DNA of 64,000 nucleotides from positions 1 to 64,000 of the forward strand of contig JAJXWV010000041.1 of NCBI GenBank assembly GCA_021781455.1. Direction: 5' to 3'. The first letter of the stretch is position 1. Every line of letters begins with the position of its first letter. A model generated the notes under the pieces. The model worked only from the letters and a program-made list of their open reading frames with translations, searched no databases and had not been told where the DNA came from. Origin of the DNA: Acidobacteriota bacterium (GTDB lineage Bacteria; Acidobacteriota; Thermoanaerobaculia; Gp7-AA8). A program made the position numbers and the translations under genes. This document shows positions 1-8,071 of this stretch, one piece after another.

Positions 1-104
1 CAACCCTAAATAGAACGACGCGAAAGAGAGGACGGCAGCAAAGAAAAGAAACCAGCCTGCTGACACGATCAGCGCACCTTTGACAGGTCACTCCATATCA
101 GCCG

Positions 105-274
105 CGGGGAAGGGCGGTCGGGTGGAGCGGCGTAGCGCGGCGAAGAGTCTCAAAATTGCACGATTGTGAAGAGTCGGCTCTCATCACGAGATCGGTCAGC
201 GATCGTGCAATCTGGAGACTCTCCGCCGCGCCGCCGCCCTGCCTCCCACGGCTCCGCCGGCTCAGAGTGACGGG
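105..274. repeat. Large palindromic intergenic repeat, copy 1 (degenerate)
   Basis: This matches two better-preserved copies at 5876-6035 and 42437-42607. The left inner arm (about 122-151, GGTGGAGCGGCGTAGCGCGG followed by CGAAGAGTCTC) is clear. The right outer end (CCGCCGGCTCAGAGTG, ending at 269) is also clear. The left outer end is missing or diverged. The loop is longer than in the other copies and holds its own inverted repeat (ATTGCACGAT against GATCGTGCAAT). No protein gene is visible in 1-321. Confidence 0.7.
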
Positions 275-321
275 AGCGGAGTGGCCGCAACTTTGGCGGA
301 AGGGCTAGCCGGGTTCGCAGG

Positions 322-351
322 AAACAAAAGAGCCGGCACACGGCCGGCTCT
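322..351 (-). terminator. Rho-independent terminator of the response regulator gene
   Basis: On the minus strand a 9-bp perfect stem (AGAGCCGGC/GCCGGCTCT, positions 351-343 and 337-329) with a 5-nt loop is followed by TTTTGTTT. It lies 24 bp past the stop codon of the minus-strand response regulator gene. This is the clearest intrinsic terminator in the window. Confidence 0.85.
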
Positions 352-374
352 CGATCGCTTCCTGCTTCTTTGAC

Positions 375-758
375 CTAACTGACGGCGACGTACTTGTTGA
401 TCATGTCGACCATCTTGTCGCGGGTCAGAGGCTTGCGCATCCAGGCGTTCGCGCCGGAGCTCGGGAACATTTCCTCGAGCGACTTCTCCGGGAGATCGGA
501 GATCAGGACGATGGGAATGTCCTTCTTGTTCGACTGCGACTTGAGAACTTCGCTGAGGCGGTTTCCCTTGATGCTGGGGAGGTTCACGTCGAGAAAGATG
601 ATATCGGGTGTGTTGCTGGCGAGGACGTGGTTGAACTCGATCCAGCTCGAAGCTGTCAGGACCGTGCAGCCTTCCCGCTCCAGCAGCGCGCGTCCGAGCT
701 TCAGGACGAGCGGATTATCGTCGAGAATCAGGACGGTGACCTTCGACAACGGCGGCAT
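375..758 (-). CDS. Stand-alone response regulator (CheY-like receiver)
   Basis: The 127-residue product is a single receiver domain with no output domain. The usual phospho-acceptor set is visible: an acidic pair near the N-terminus (LILDDN), the acceptor Asp in FLDVNLP, the Ser switch residue in VLISDLP, and the conserved Lys in MRKPL. Such proteins act as phosphorylation-controlled switches for a partner kinase or protein. No histidine kinase is in the window, so the partner is unknown. The frame opens upstream at 809. I prefer the ATG at 758 because an AAGGA sequence lies about 10 nt before it, and the ATG at 809 has no ribosome binding site. The gene is divergent from the small membrane-protein gene at 842 and ends in an intrinsic terminator. 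Confidence 0.88.
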   Translation of the reverse strand: MPPLSKVTVLILDDNPLVLKLGRALLEREGCTVLTASSWIEFNHVLASNTPDIIFLDVNLPSIKGNRLSEVLKSQSNKKDIPIVLISDLPEKSLEEMFPSSGANAWMRKPLTRDKMVDMINKYVAVS

Positions 759-841
759 TAGAGCGCGTTCCTTTCTTACGGACGATTCAGACCCGGTTGC
801 AGGCGCCATGATACATTCACTGGCCGCAACTCACGCTGTTT

Positions 842-1336
842 TTGAGGACTTCATTGTCGGATACGACCCCGCCCGCAAACGTGTCTACCGACTCTACGTC
901 GCGCAGTCGCCGCACCCCGTTTGAGTACTACTCGTCGCCCGATGCGCAGCGGCCGCTCTTCTCCCGCCGGATCGGAGTGGGATGCGGGATCGCTTCGCTG
1001 ACCTTTCTTCTCGTCATCTTCATTGCCGGCGCGGTCGTGGCACACCACGGTCTCGGCCGCTACATGGACCCGCTCCTGGGCATGATGGCCGACGAGATGG
1101 GTCCCATGTACACGAAGGACGTGACTCCCGCTGAACGGAAGGCCCTCAGCGACGAGATCACGCAACTGCGTGAGAACGTCCGCACCGGCCGAGTGCCGGT
1201 CGCGAAACTCGAGACCGTCATGTCCTCTCTCAGGAAAGTCATCGAAGACCAGCACATCACGCCGTCCGAAGCTCAAAGCCTCACCCGCGAGCTTCACCAG
1301 ACGAATACCGCCCCGCCGAAGCCGACCCACCGATGA
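842..1336 (+). CDS. Hypothetical single-pass membrane protein upstream of uvrB
   Basis: The 164-residue product has one strongly hydrophobic segment at about residues 47-69 ([15 protein letters not shown] core). A polar Ser/Thr/Arg-rich N-terminus precedes it, and a helical charged C-terminal domain (about 85-150) follows. I recognise no family. The start is uncertain: TTG at 842 is used because the frame has no ATG before the membrane segment. A TTG at 854 or GTG at 881 would also keep the domain. The stop overlaps the uvrB start (ATGA, 1333-1336), so the two genes are probably co-transcribed and translationally coupled. A direct link to excision repair is not implied. Confidence 0.6.
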   Translation: MRTSLSDTTPPANVSTDSTSRSRRTPFEYYSSPDAQRPLFSRRIGVGCGIASLTFLLVIFIAGAVVAHHGLGRYMDPLLGMMADEMGPMYTKDVTPAERKALSDEITQLRENVRTGRVPVAKLETVMSSLRKVIEDQHITPSEAQSLTRELHQTNTAPPKPTHR

Positions 1337-3324
1337 ACTTCCGGCTCGTCTCCTCGTTCGAGCCTCAGGGTGACCAGCCCGAGGCCATTCGCCAGCTCGT
1401 CAACGGAATCGAGTCGAAGGAGAAACACCAGGTCCTGCTCGGCGTGACCGGCTCGGGCAAGACGTTCACCGTGGCCAAGGTCATCGAGAGCATCAACCGT
1501 CCGACGCTGGTGCTCAGCCACAACAAGACGCTGGCGGCGCAGCTCTATCAGGAGTTCAAGAACTTCTTTCCGGAGAACGCGGTCGAGTACTTCGTCTCCT
1601 ACTACGACTACTACCAGCCCGAGGCGTACATCCCGCAGACCGACCTGTACATCGAAAAGGAGATGACCAAGAACGACGAGATCGACAAGCTGCGCCTGGC
1701 CGCGACCAAGTCGCTGTTCGAGCGCCGCGACGTCATCATCGTCGCTTCGGTCTCCTGCATCTACGGCATCGGCGACCCGCAGCTCTACTTCGGCATGCTG
1801 CTGTTCTTCGAGCGGGGCGCGGAGAAGCCGATGACCGAGTACCTGCGCCGCCTTACGGAGATGCAGTACGAGCGCACGCTGTACGACCTCGGACGCGGCA
1901 CGTACAGGGTGCGCGGCGACGTCCTGGAGCTGTGGCCGGCCTACGAAGACGACGCCGTGCGCATCGAGTTCTTCGGCGACGAGATCGACAAAATCACGCG
2001 CATCGACCCGATCACCGGAAGGGGAGGGAAGACCTTCGACCGGCTGGCAGTCTATCCGCGCACGCACTACGTCACGCCCCGGGAGCGCCTTCTCCAGGCG
2101 ATGGAGAACATCCGCGTGGAGCTCGATGAGCGGGTCAGCGAGCTGAGGGCCAACGAGCGGCTGCTCGAAGCGCAGAGGCTCTCGCAGCGGACGCTGTTCG
2201 ATCTGGAGATGATCGCAGAGCTGGGATTCTGCAACGGCATCGAGAACTACAGCCGGCATCTGAGCGGGCGTGCGCCGGGACAGCCGCCCCCGACGCTGAT
2301 CGACTATTTCCCGAAGGACTTTCTGCTGGTCATCGACGAGTCGCACCAGACCGTGCCGCAGGTGCGCGGCATGTGGGGCGGCGACCGCTCGCGCAAGCAG
2401 ACGCTCGTGGAGTACGGGTTCCGCCTGCCCAGCGCCATCGACAACCGGCCGCTGTCGTTCGACGAGTTCGAGGGTAAGCTCGACCAGATCATCTACGTCT
2501 CGGCCACGCCGGGGCCGTACGAGCTCGACAAGACCGGCGGTCAGTTCGTGGAGCAGGTCATCCGGCCGACCGGGCTGCTCGACCCGCAAATCGTGATGAA
2601 GCCGGTCAAGGGACAGGTCGACGACCTGATCGGCGTCATCAAGGAACGCGTGGCGAAGAACGAGCGCGTCATGGTCACGACGCTGACCAAACGGATGTCC
2701 GAAGATCTCACGCGCTATCTGATGGAGCTTGGGATCAAGGTCAACTACCTGCACTCGGATGTGGAGACCCTCGAGCGCATCGCCATCCTGCGCGACTTCC
2801 GCATGGGCGTGTACGACGTGGTGGTCGGCATCAACCTGCTGCGCGAAGGGCTGGACATCCCTGAGTGCTCGTGCGTGGCCATCCTCGATGCCGACAAGGA
2901 GGGCTTCCTCCGCTCCACCACCTCGCTGATCCAGACCATCGGCCGCGTCGCGCGCAATCTCAACGGCCTCGCCATTCTCTACGCCGACGTCGTGACCGAC
3001 TCCCTTCGCAACGCCATCAGCGAGACCAACCGCCGTCGCGTCATCCAGCAGACGTACAACGAGGAACATGGCATCGAGCCGGCGTCGATCATCAAGGCCA
3101 TCGATTCCGACCTCGTGAAGATGTCGAACCTCGATTACGTCGACCTCGCGCCGGCACCGGGTTCGAAGTCGAGGCTCGACCTCGCCGCCGACGGCGACAT
3201 CGACAAGAGCATCGCCCGGCTGACGAAGGAGATGAAGGAAGCAGCCAAGAATCTCGACTTCGAAAAGGCCACGGAGCTCCGGGACCGGTTGCGGGAACTG
3301 AAGGAGATCCGGATCTTCGTCTGA
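1333..3324 (+). CDS. uvrB: UvrABC system protein B
   Basis: This 663-residue protein has the family's normal length and architecture. It is the damage-verifying helicase-like subunit of nucleotide excision repair; it is loaded by UvrA and then recruits UvrC. Visible motifs are Walker A GVTGSGKT (37-44), the damage-probing beta-hairpin region [12 protein letters not shown] (about 90-101), DESH (335-338), the motif VI region QTIGRVARN, and a C-terminal UVR motif (about 623-658) that contacts UvrC. The start ATG overlaps the stop of the preceding gene. uvrC lies 2.7 kb downstream; uvrA is not in the window. Confidence 0.98.
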   Translation: MNFRLVSSFEPQGDQPEAIRQLVNGIESKEKHQVLLGVTGSGKTFTVAKVIESINRPTLVLSHNKTLAAQLYQEFKNFFPENAVEYFVSYYDYYQPEAYIPQTDLYIEKEMTKNDEIDKLRLAATKSLFERRDVIIVASVSCIYGIGDPQLYFGMLLFFERGAEKPMTEYLRRLTEMQYERTLYDLGRGTYRVRGDVLELWPAYEDDAVRIEFFGDEIDKITRIDPITGRGGKTFDRLAVYPRTHYVTPRERLLQAMENIRVELDERVSELRANERLLEAQRLSQRTLFDLEMIAELGFCNGIENYSRHLSGRAPGQPPPTLIDYFPKDFLLVIDESHQTVPQVRGMWGGDRSRKQTLVEYGFRLPSAIDNRPLSFDEFEGKLDQIIYVSATPGPYELDKTGGQFVEQVIRPTGLLDPQIVMKPVKGQVDDLIGVIKERVAKNERVMVTTLTKRMSEDLTRYLMELGIKVNYLHSDVETLERIAILRDFRMGVYDVVVGINLLREGLDIPECSCVAILDADKEGFLRSTTSLIQTIGRVARNLNGLAILYADVVTDSLRNAISETNRRRVIQQTYNEEHGIEPASIIKAIDSDLVKMSNLDYVDLAPAPGSKSRLDLAADGDIDKSIARLTKEMKEAAKNLDFEKATELRDRLRELKEIRIFV

Positions 3325-3565
3325 GGTTTGCCGAGTCCTCGCAGAATGCCGCGAGGCCGGGAACCGCCGACCTCGCCGCCGTCAGGCCGCCGTCCGATCA
3401 GCCCAACCCATCGTCCGAGCGCGCGAAGCACGCGACAGATCCCTGGGACCACCTTTCGTCGGCCACTTCGTGCCCTCGTACGCTGATGCGATCGCTTGCT
3501 TCGGCGGCCTCACGGCCACCGCTAAATTCTCACGGCGGCTACGCCGACTGGGCGTCTCCGCCTGA

Positions 3566-4261
3566 CTAACGCGGGGGAGATGTCGCCGTCGTCGAAGGCA
3601 TCGTCGTTGGCGTAGGCCCCATTGCCGGCGTGCCCACCGGCATCGTCGGTGGCGGCGCCTGCGTAGGCTGCTGATACGGAGTCTTCGGCTGATACGGAGT
3701 CTGCGCCCCCGCGGCGGCGCCTGAAGCATTCGGCATCGACCTCGGCGCCGCCGGGCCGAGCACGACTTCGGTACCACCATTCGGCATGGGCGCAGGCTGT
3801 TTCGGTGTGCGGGCCACTCTTTTCTTCGCCGCGGGGCGTGCGGGCTGAGGCGCCGCCTCAGCCACCGGAGGTGCGGCAACAGCCGCCTCGGCCGGCGCTG
3901 CCAGGCGCGCAAGCACCGGCGTGTACGCGGCCTTGCCGAGGGCGCACGGATCGGTCGTCGTCTTCGTTTCCAGGAACTCGTGGAGATGATCGGCGACATT
4001 GCTCTTGTCGAGCATCAGCAGTTTCGTCCCGGAGCGGGTGCGCTCGACCCGGATGACGCGGTCCGTGACGAGGCACTTGAGGAAGGACTCCGCTGCAATC
4101 GTGCTGGTCCCCGTGCCGAGGGAGATCGTCCTGTCCCTGCCGTCGATCTTGAGGACGACCGAGTCGCCGGATGCGGCGCCCATGCCGAGACCGTACGTCT
4201 GGGCCGCGGATGGAAGAGCAACGAACGCGGAGGCGAGGAGTGCTGCCAGGATGGTGCGCAT
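3566..4261 (-). CDS. Secreted protein with Ala/Pro-rich tail
   Basis: The 231-residue product starts with a cleavable-looking signal peptide (MRTILAALLASAFVALPSAA, cut near 20-21). About 95 residues of mixed sequence follow, with two cysteines (in LKCLV and DPCAL). The C-terminal half (about 118-231) is low-complexity Ala/Pro/Thr, with repeated YQPKTPYQ-like pieces. I recognise no family; the folded part could be a small periplasmic domain tethered by a flexible tail. A TAAAAT box sits 6 nt before the ATG, which predicts a leaderless transcript. Its 3' end faces the uvrB 3' end across 240 bp with no clear gene. Confidence 0.7.
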   Translation of the reverse strand: MRTILAALLASAFVALPSAAQTYGLGMGAASGDSVVLKIDGRDRTISLGTGTSTIAAESFLKCLVTDRVIRVERTRSGTKLLMLDKSNVADHLHEFLETKTTTDPCALGKAAYTPVLARLAAPAEAAVAAPPVAEAAPQPARPAAKKRVARTPKQPAPMPNGGTEVVLGPAAPRSMPNASGAAAGAQTPYQPKTPYQQPTQAPPPTMPVGTPAMGPTPTTMPSTTATSPPR

Positions 4262-4267
4262 CCTCGG

Positions 4268-4273
4268 ATTTTA
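4268..4273 (-). promoter_or_regulatory. -10 box of a predicted leaderless promoter
   Basis: TAAAAT on the minus strand lies 6 nt before the ATG at 4261. At that spacing the transcript would begin at or next to the start codon. No clear -35 box is seen. Confidence 0.5.
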
Positions 4274-4364
4274 CGTCCGCGCGTCACAGCGCGCACGCAC
4301 CGAGCTCTACAGCTCCTGCAGGGCTCGCCGGAGACGAGGGTTGCGGACGCGCTGGTGCGCGTTG

Positions 4365-5123
4365 CTACGGATTATCGAGGGTACGTTTCCGAACAGGATA
4401 CGCGCGATGGATTTTCCATAGATCGCGCAGAGCGCGGACGAAATCGGTCGACCGGATCTTCGATCCCTCCACGTCATGCCAGACGCGAACCGGCAGCTCG
4501 CAGATCGCCTTCGCCGCCTGGTCATGGCCGCGAAGCCGGATGAAGCGGGCGATGATCTCCACGTCGAAGATCCACCGCGACAGGAACGGCGACGCGAACA
4601 CGTGCCGGATGTCGCTGGAATTGCGGAAGAGCTTCGCGCCGCACTGGGTGTCGTAGACCGCCAGGCCGAGCGTCCGGGAGATCAGCGTCGCACCCACACG
4701 GCCGGAATAATGGCGCGATGAGCGCCGGCTGATATCGAGCCCGAGAAGCCGCACGCGCGCGCCGAAAACCATGTCGATCGCCGGCCGGGAGGCGAGGACC
4801 TCCAGGAACGGCGGCAGCTCCGACAGCGGTGTCGCCAGGTCGGCGTCCCAGAATCCCACGGCGTCCGGCCTGCGCTCGAACGCAGCCAGCAGTCCCCGCC
4901 GCACCGCCTCCGCCTTGCCGCGATTGCGCTCCAGATGCAGAACCTGGAAGCGATCGGGATTGGCGTCGTGCAGTGCATCCAGGACCCGCCCGGTGCCGTC
5001 GCTGCTGCCGTCGTTGACGAAGAGGAAATCGACTCGATCCCCTTGCAGATTGAAACGGCGAAAGGCCTCGCCATCGAGGCGCTTCTCTTCGTTGTAACAG
5101 GGGACGACGATGATCGCGTGCAC
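4365..5123 (-). CDS. Family 2 glycosyltransferase (dolichyl-phosphate glucosyltransferase-like)
   Basis: The 252-residue GT-A glycosyltransferase has the N-terminal nucleotide-sugar binding signature VVPCYNEEKR (6-15), VNDGSSDGT (37-45) and the metal-binding DxD in FWDADLATP (93-95). These, with the GARV and TQCGAKLF segments, fit the dolichyl/polyprenyl-phosphate beta-glucosyltransferase type of family 2. The likely role is transfer of a sugar to a lipid carrier for surface glycan assembly, but the substrate is inferred only. No membrane segment is present. The start is GTG at 5123, preceded closely by GGAGG; the spacing is short, so the exact start is not certain. It is divergent from the esterase gene at 5224. 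Confidence 0.85.
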   Translation of the reverse strand: MHAIIVVPCYNEEKRLDGEAFRRFNLQGDRVDFLFVNDGSSDGTGRVLDALHDANPDRFQVLHLERNRGKAEAVRRGLLAAFERRPDAVGFWDADLATPLSELPPFLEVLASRPAIDMVFGARVRLLGLDISRRSSRHYSGRVGATLISRTLGLAVYDTQCGAKLFRNSSDIRHVFASPFLSRWIFDVEIIARFIRLRGHDQAAKAICELPVRVWHDVEGSKIRSTDFVRALRDLWKIHRAYPVRKRTLDNP

Positions 5124-5184
5124 AGCCTCCGCATTGTCGCGGCCCGCGCCGGTTTGCGCAACGGGTACAATGCCGTCGCGCCCG

Positions 5185-5212
5185 CTGACTGGTCAATCTG
5201 TTGACTAGTCAG
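5185..5212. promoter_or_regulatory. Twin palindrome, operator-like, before the esterase gene
   Basis: Two near-identical 10-bp palindromes, TGACTGGTCA (5186-5195) and TGACTAGTCA (5202-5211), have centres 16 bp apart. Together they also form a 12-bp inverted repeat (5185-5196 with 5201-5212). A TACAAT box lies just upstream at 5168. The site is 11 bp before the ATG at 5224 and in the divergent gap shared with the glycosyltransferase. It could bind a dimeric repressor or form a leader hairpin; no regulator gene is adjacent. Confidence 0.5.
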
Positions 5213-5223
5213 CAGACTGACTG

Positions 5224-5844
5224 ATGATCGATATCCACCTGATTGAGACCCCGGTCCACGGCCGGACCTTGTTCCGTCCCGCCGATCCTCGACGCCTCCT
5301 CGTCGGTTTTCACGGCTACGGCGAGACCGCCGACGTGCATCTCGGCCAGCTGGAGCGGCTCCCCGGAGCGGGGCAGTGGTCCCTTGCGGCCGTCCAGGCA
5401 CTGCACCCGTTCTATGTCCGCTCGACCCAGGAGGTCGTTGCCAGCTGGATGACCCGACTCGACCGCGAGCACGCCATCGCGGACAACATTGAATATGTGC
5501 GCCGCGTCCTCGCGGATCTTCCGGCGGCGCGGATTCGCGTGTTCGCCGGCTTCTCGCAAGGTGCCTCGATGGCCTGGCGCGCCGCTGCCGCTCTCGGCTG
5601 TTCCGGGGTGATCGTCCTGGGCGGCGACGTGCCGCCGGATCTGCCCACGGCCGCGAAGCTCCCTTTGGCACTCATCGGCAGAGGCGCTCGCGATGACTGG
5701 TACACAAACGAAAAGCTCAAGAAAGACTTGAGCTTCCTGGAAGGTCGAGCTCGAGCCACGGCCTGCGTCTTCGAAGGTGGCCACGAGTGGACCGATGAGT
5801 TCCGGACGGCAGCCGGAGAGTTCCTTCGCGCTGTGTCTTCCTGA
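5224..5844 (+). CDS. Alpha/beta-hydrolase, phospholipase/carboxylesterase-like
   Basis: The 206-residue cytoplasmic protein has the size and fold signals of the YpfH/carboxylesterase group. It has an oxyanion-hole region HGYGE (30-34), nucleophile elbow GFSQGAS with Ser111, a likely acid in RGARDDW (Asp157 or 158), and His187 in FEGGHEW. It probably hydrolyses short acyl esters or lysophospholipids; the true substrate cannot be read from sequence. No signal peptide is seen. It is a single gene between a divergent glycosyltransferase and a large palindromic repeat, with an operator-like twin palindrome just before the start. Confidence 0.85.
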   Translation: MIDIHLIETPVHGRTLFRPADPRRLLVGFHGYGETADVHLGQLERLPGAGQWSLAAVQALHPFYVRSTQEVVASWMTRLDREHAIADNIEYVRRVLADLPAARIRVFAGFSQGASMAWRAAAALGCSGVIVLGGDVPPDLPTAAKLPLALIGRGARDDWYTNEKLKKDLSFLEGRARATACVFEGGHEWTDEFRTAAGEFLRAVSS

Positions 5845-5875
5845 AGTGGAGCTGGGCGCGAAGACTACTGCCCGA

Positions 5876-6035
5876 CACTCTAAGCCGGCGGAGCCGCGTG
5901 GGTGGCCGGGGTGCGTGGAGCGGCGTAGCGCGGCGAAGAGTCTCCAGCGGGCAAATCGTCCCGGTCAGAGACTCTTCGCCGCGCTCCACCGCTGCCGCCC
6001 ATCCACCGCCCACGCGGTTGCGCCGGCTCAGAGTG
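5876..6035. repeat. Large palindromic intergenic repeat, copy 2
   Basis: This is a near-complete copy. Outer arms are CACTCTAAGCCGGCGGAGCC and, inverted, GCCGGCTCAGAGTG. Inner arms include GAAGAGTCTC (5935-5944) and GAGACTCTTC (5968-5977), separated by a ~23-nt loop. It fills the gap between the esterase gene and uvrC. It shares long stretches with 105-274 and 42437-42607, which is more than chance hairpins would give. Confidence 0.85.
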
Positions 6036-6069
6036 GCGGGGCCCGGATGACCCGTCGCGCTGATCTTGT

Positions 6070-6075
6070 TCTAAT
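6070..6075 (+). promoter_or_regulatory. -10 box of a predicted leaderless promoter (uvrC)
   Basis: TCTAAT lies 8 nt before the uvrC ATG at 6084. No Shine-Dalgarno-like sequence is in between. No good -35 box is seen. Confidence 0.5.
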
Positions 6076-6083
6076 CCGGTCCG

Positions 6084-7913
6084 ATGTCCGAATCCGATCC
6101 CCGTTACGACCGTCTGAAGGCGCGCATCAAGGAGCTCCCCGAACGGCCCGGCGTGTATCTGCACAAGAACGCCGAAGGCGAGGTCATCTACGTCGGAAAG
6201 GCGCGCAACCTTCGCAATCGGGTCAATTCGTACCTCGTTGGCCGCGGAGCGCGTGACGCCAAGACGATGACGCTCGTCGCGGAGATCGACACGATCGAGT
6301 TCGTCACGACGAACAACGAGCTCGAGGCGATCCTGCTCGAGAACAACCTCATCAAGGCGCACCAGCCCCGCTACAACATCCTTCTCCGCGACGACAAGAC
6401 CTATCCGTACATCAAGGTCACGCTGTCCGAGGCGTATCCGCGAGTGGTCTTCACGCGCAGGGTGGACCGAAAGAAAGGCGACCTTTACTTCGGGCCGTTC
6501 TTCGCAGGCACGGCTCGCCGGATCCTCAAGCTCGTCGCGGACCAGTTCAAACTTCGCAGCTGCGATCTCGAGATCGTGGAAGGAAAGAGCGCGCTGTCGC
6601 GGCCGTGCCTCTACTACGACATGCACCAATGCCTCGGTCCGTGCGTCGTCGAACTGACGACGACCGAGGAGTATCGGGAGATGGTCGACGACGTCGTGCT
6701 GTTTCTCAGCGGGAAATCGCGTGAGCTGCAGGAGCGGCTGACCGGCCGGATGTACAAGGCCGCCGGAAACGAAAACTTCGAGCTGGCGAAGTACTACCGC
6801 GATCTGATCCGCACGGTCGAACGCGTTCAGGCGGAGCAGCAGGTCGCTTCTGCGGGCGACGAGGATGCGGACGTGTGGGGCGTTTACGAAGAGGGCGGCG
6901 ACGTGGCCATCCAGCTCTTCGTCCTCAGAAACGGCAACCTCGTCGATCGCCGCGAGCTTTTCTGGGAGAAGGTCCCCGACTATCAGCCCGGATACTTTCT
7001 GAGCGAAGTCCTGCAGCGGTACTACCTGGACAACCTCTTCATTCCGCATGAGATCCTCGTGTCTTCCGAAGTGGAAGAAGAGTCGCTGCTGAGCGACTGG
7101 CTCACAGCGCAGGCGGGGAGGAAGGTCCAGATCCGCATCCCGCAGCGGGGCAGAGGCGTCGATCGTCTCGATCTGGCCATCCGCAATGCGCGGCTTTCGC
7201 ACGAGTCGCGCTTCCGCAAGTCGACGCAGGATCGCCTGCAGATCGCCGCCTCGCGGCTGGGACAGCTGCTGGGCGCGCCGGGGGAGATCCAGCGCATCGA
7301 GTCCTTCGACATCTCGAACATCCAGGGCTCCGACTCGGTTGCCGGAATGGTCGTCCTCGACCGCGGAAAGTTCGACAAGAACCACTACCGCGTCTTCAAC
7401 ATCAAGAGCGTGGTCGGGGCGGACGACTTCCGTTCGATGGCGGAAGCGGTCGACCGCCGCTACCGGCGCATGCTCGAGGAGGAGAAACCGCTGCCCGATC
7501 TGATCCTGATCGACGGTGGCCGCGGCCAGCTCAACGCCGCGCTGACGGCGCTCAACAAGCTCGGCGTCGAAGAGATCACGATTGCCGGCCTGGCGAAGCG
7601 GGAAGAAGAGATCTACGTTCCCGATCGCGAGGAACCGATCCGCCTCGATCGGCACGATCCGGCGCTGCAGCTGCTGCAGATGGTACGGGACGAGACGCAT
7701 CGGTTCGCCGTCTCTTCGCACCGGCGGCGCCGCTCGAAACGCGTTCTCCACAGCGAGCTCGACGACATTCCGGGGATCGGAGAGAAGCGGCGACGGCTTC
7801 TCATCGAGCGCTTCGGCAGCCTTTCTGCCGTGAAGCAGGCCTCGCCGCAGGATCTGATCAACGTCCTGGGACGCAAGGTCGGCCAGCAGGTTTACGACGA
7901 GCTGCACGGGTGA
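6084..7913 (+). CDS. uvrC: UvrABC system protein C
   Basis: The 609-residue protein is the dual-incision nuclease of nucleotide excision repair and has full family length. The N-terminal GIY-YIG domain (about 14-100; GVYLHKNAEG, VIYVGKARNL) makes the 3' cut. A Cys-bearing region (CDLE...RPCLYYDMHQCLGPC) and a UVR motif (about 205-240) follow. The C-terminal RNase H-like domain (IESFDISNIQGSD, DLILIDGGRGQLN) makes the 5' cut. A helix-hairpin-helix pair (DDIPGIGEKRRRLL) closes the protein. Transcription appears to start from a -10 box 8 nt before the ATG. uvrB is upstream but separated by three unrelated genes. Confidence 0.97.
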   Translation: MSESDPRYDRLKARIKELPERPGVYLHKNAEGEVIYVGKARNLRNRVNSYLVGRGARDAKTMTLVAEIDTIEFVTTNNELEAILLENNLIKAHQPRYNILLRDDKTYPYIKVTLSEAYPRVVFTRRVDRKKGDLYFGPFFAGTARRILKLVADQFKLRSCDLEIVEGKSALSRPCLYYDMHQCLGPCVVELTTTEEYREMVDDVVLFLSGKSRELQERLTGRMYKAAGNENFELAKYYRDLIRTVERVQAEQQVASAGDEDADVWGVYEEGGDVAIQLFVLRNGNLVDRRELFWEKVPDYQPGYFLSEVLQRYYLDNLFIPHEILVSSEVEEESLLSDWLTAQAGRKVQIRIPQRGRGVDRLDLAIRNARLSHESRFRKSTQDRLQIAASRLGQLLGAPGEIQRIESFDISNIQGSDSVAGMVVLDRGKFDKNHYRVFNIKSVVGADDFRSMAEAVDRRYRRMLEEEKPLPDLILIDGGRGQLNAALTALNKLGVEEITIAGLAKREEEIYVPDREEPIRLDRHDPALQLLQMVRDETHRFAVSSHRRRRSKRVLHSELDDIPGIGEKRRRLLIERFGSLSAVKQASPQDLINVLGRKVGQQVYDELHG

Positions 7914-7988
7914 AGTCCTGAGTGCCGAGTGCTGAGTCCCGAGTTTCACTCGTTCTGTCTCAGGACTCAGCACTCAGGACTCAGGACT
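7914..7988. repeat. Tandem-unit hairpin (GAGTCCTGAGTGCTGA type)
   Basis: The left arm (7914-7944) is built from tandem AGTCCTGAGTGC-like units. The right arm (7958-7988) is the inverted complement, with a ~13-nt loop. It begins directly after the uvrC stop codon. It has no T-tract, so it is a weak candidate for an intrinsic terminator but could protect or process the 3' end. A lone arm of the same units occurs at 45572-45604. Confidence 0.8.
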
Positions 7989-8060
7989 GGGATCTGTCCG
8001 TTCACGCCTAACTGCCCAGAATATTGTGCAGTCCAGCCGCGCGTTCCCGATCCCGCGTGC

Positions 8061-8066
8061 GATAAT
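8061..8066 (+). promoter_or_regulatory. -10 box of a predicted leaderless promoter
   Basis: GATAAT lies 5 nt before the ATG at 8072. This favours a leaderless start at 8072, although an in-frame ATG at 8108 has a good ribosome binding site. Confidence 0.45.
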
Positions 8067-8071
8067 CCACG

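Noticed and set aside
1294-3069. Long open frame (591 codons) antisense to uvrB
   Set aside because: It is a shadow of high-GC codon bias. The translation is Arg/Asp/Val/His-rich with no motif, and uvrB is complete on the other strand.
7914-7988. CRISPR-like array because of repeated units
   Set aside because: Units are 8-14 bp, directly abutting and mirrored by an inverted arm. There are no constant-length spacers and no cas genes.
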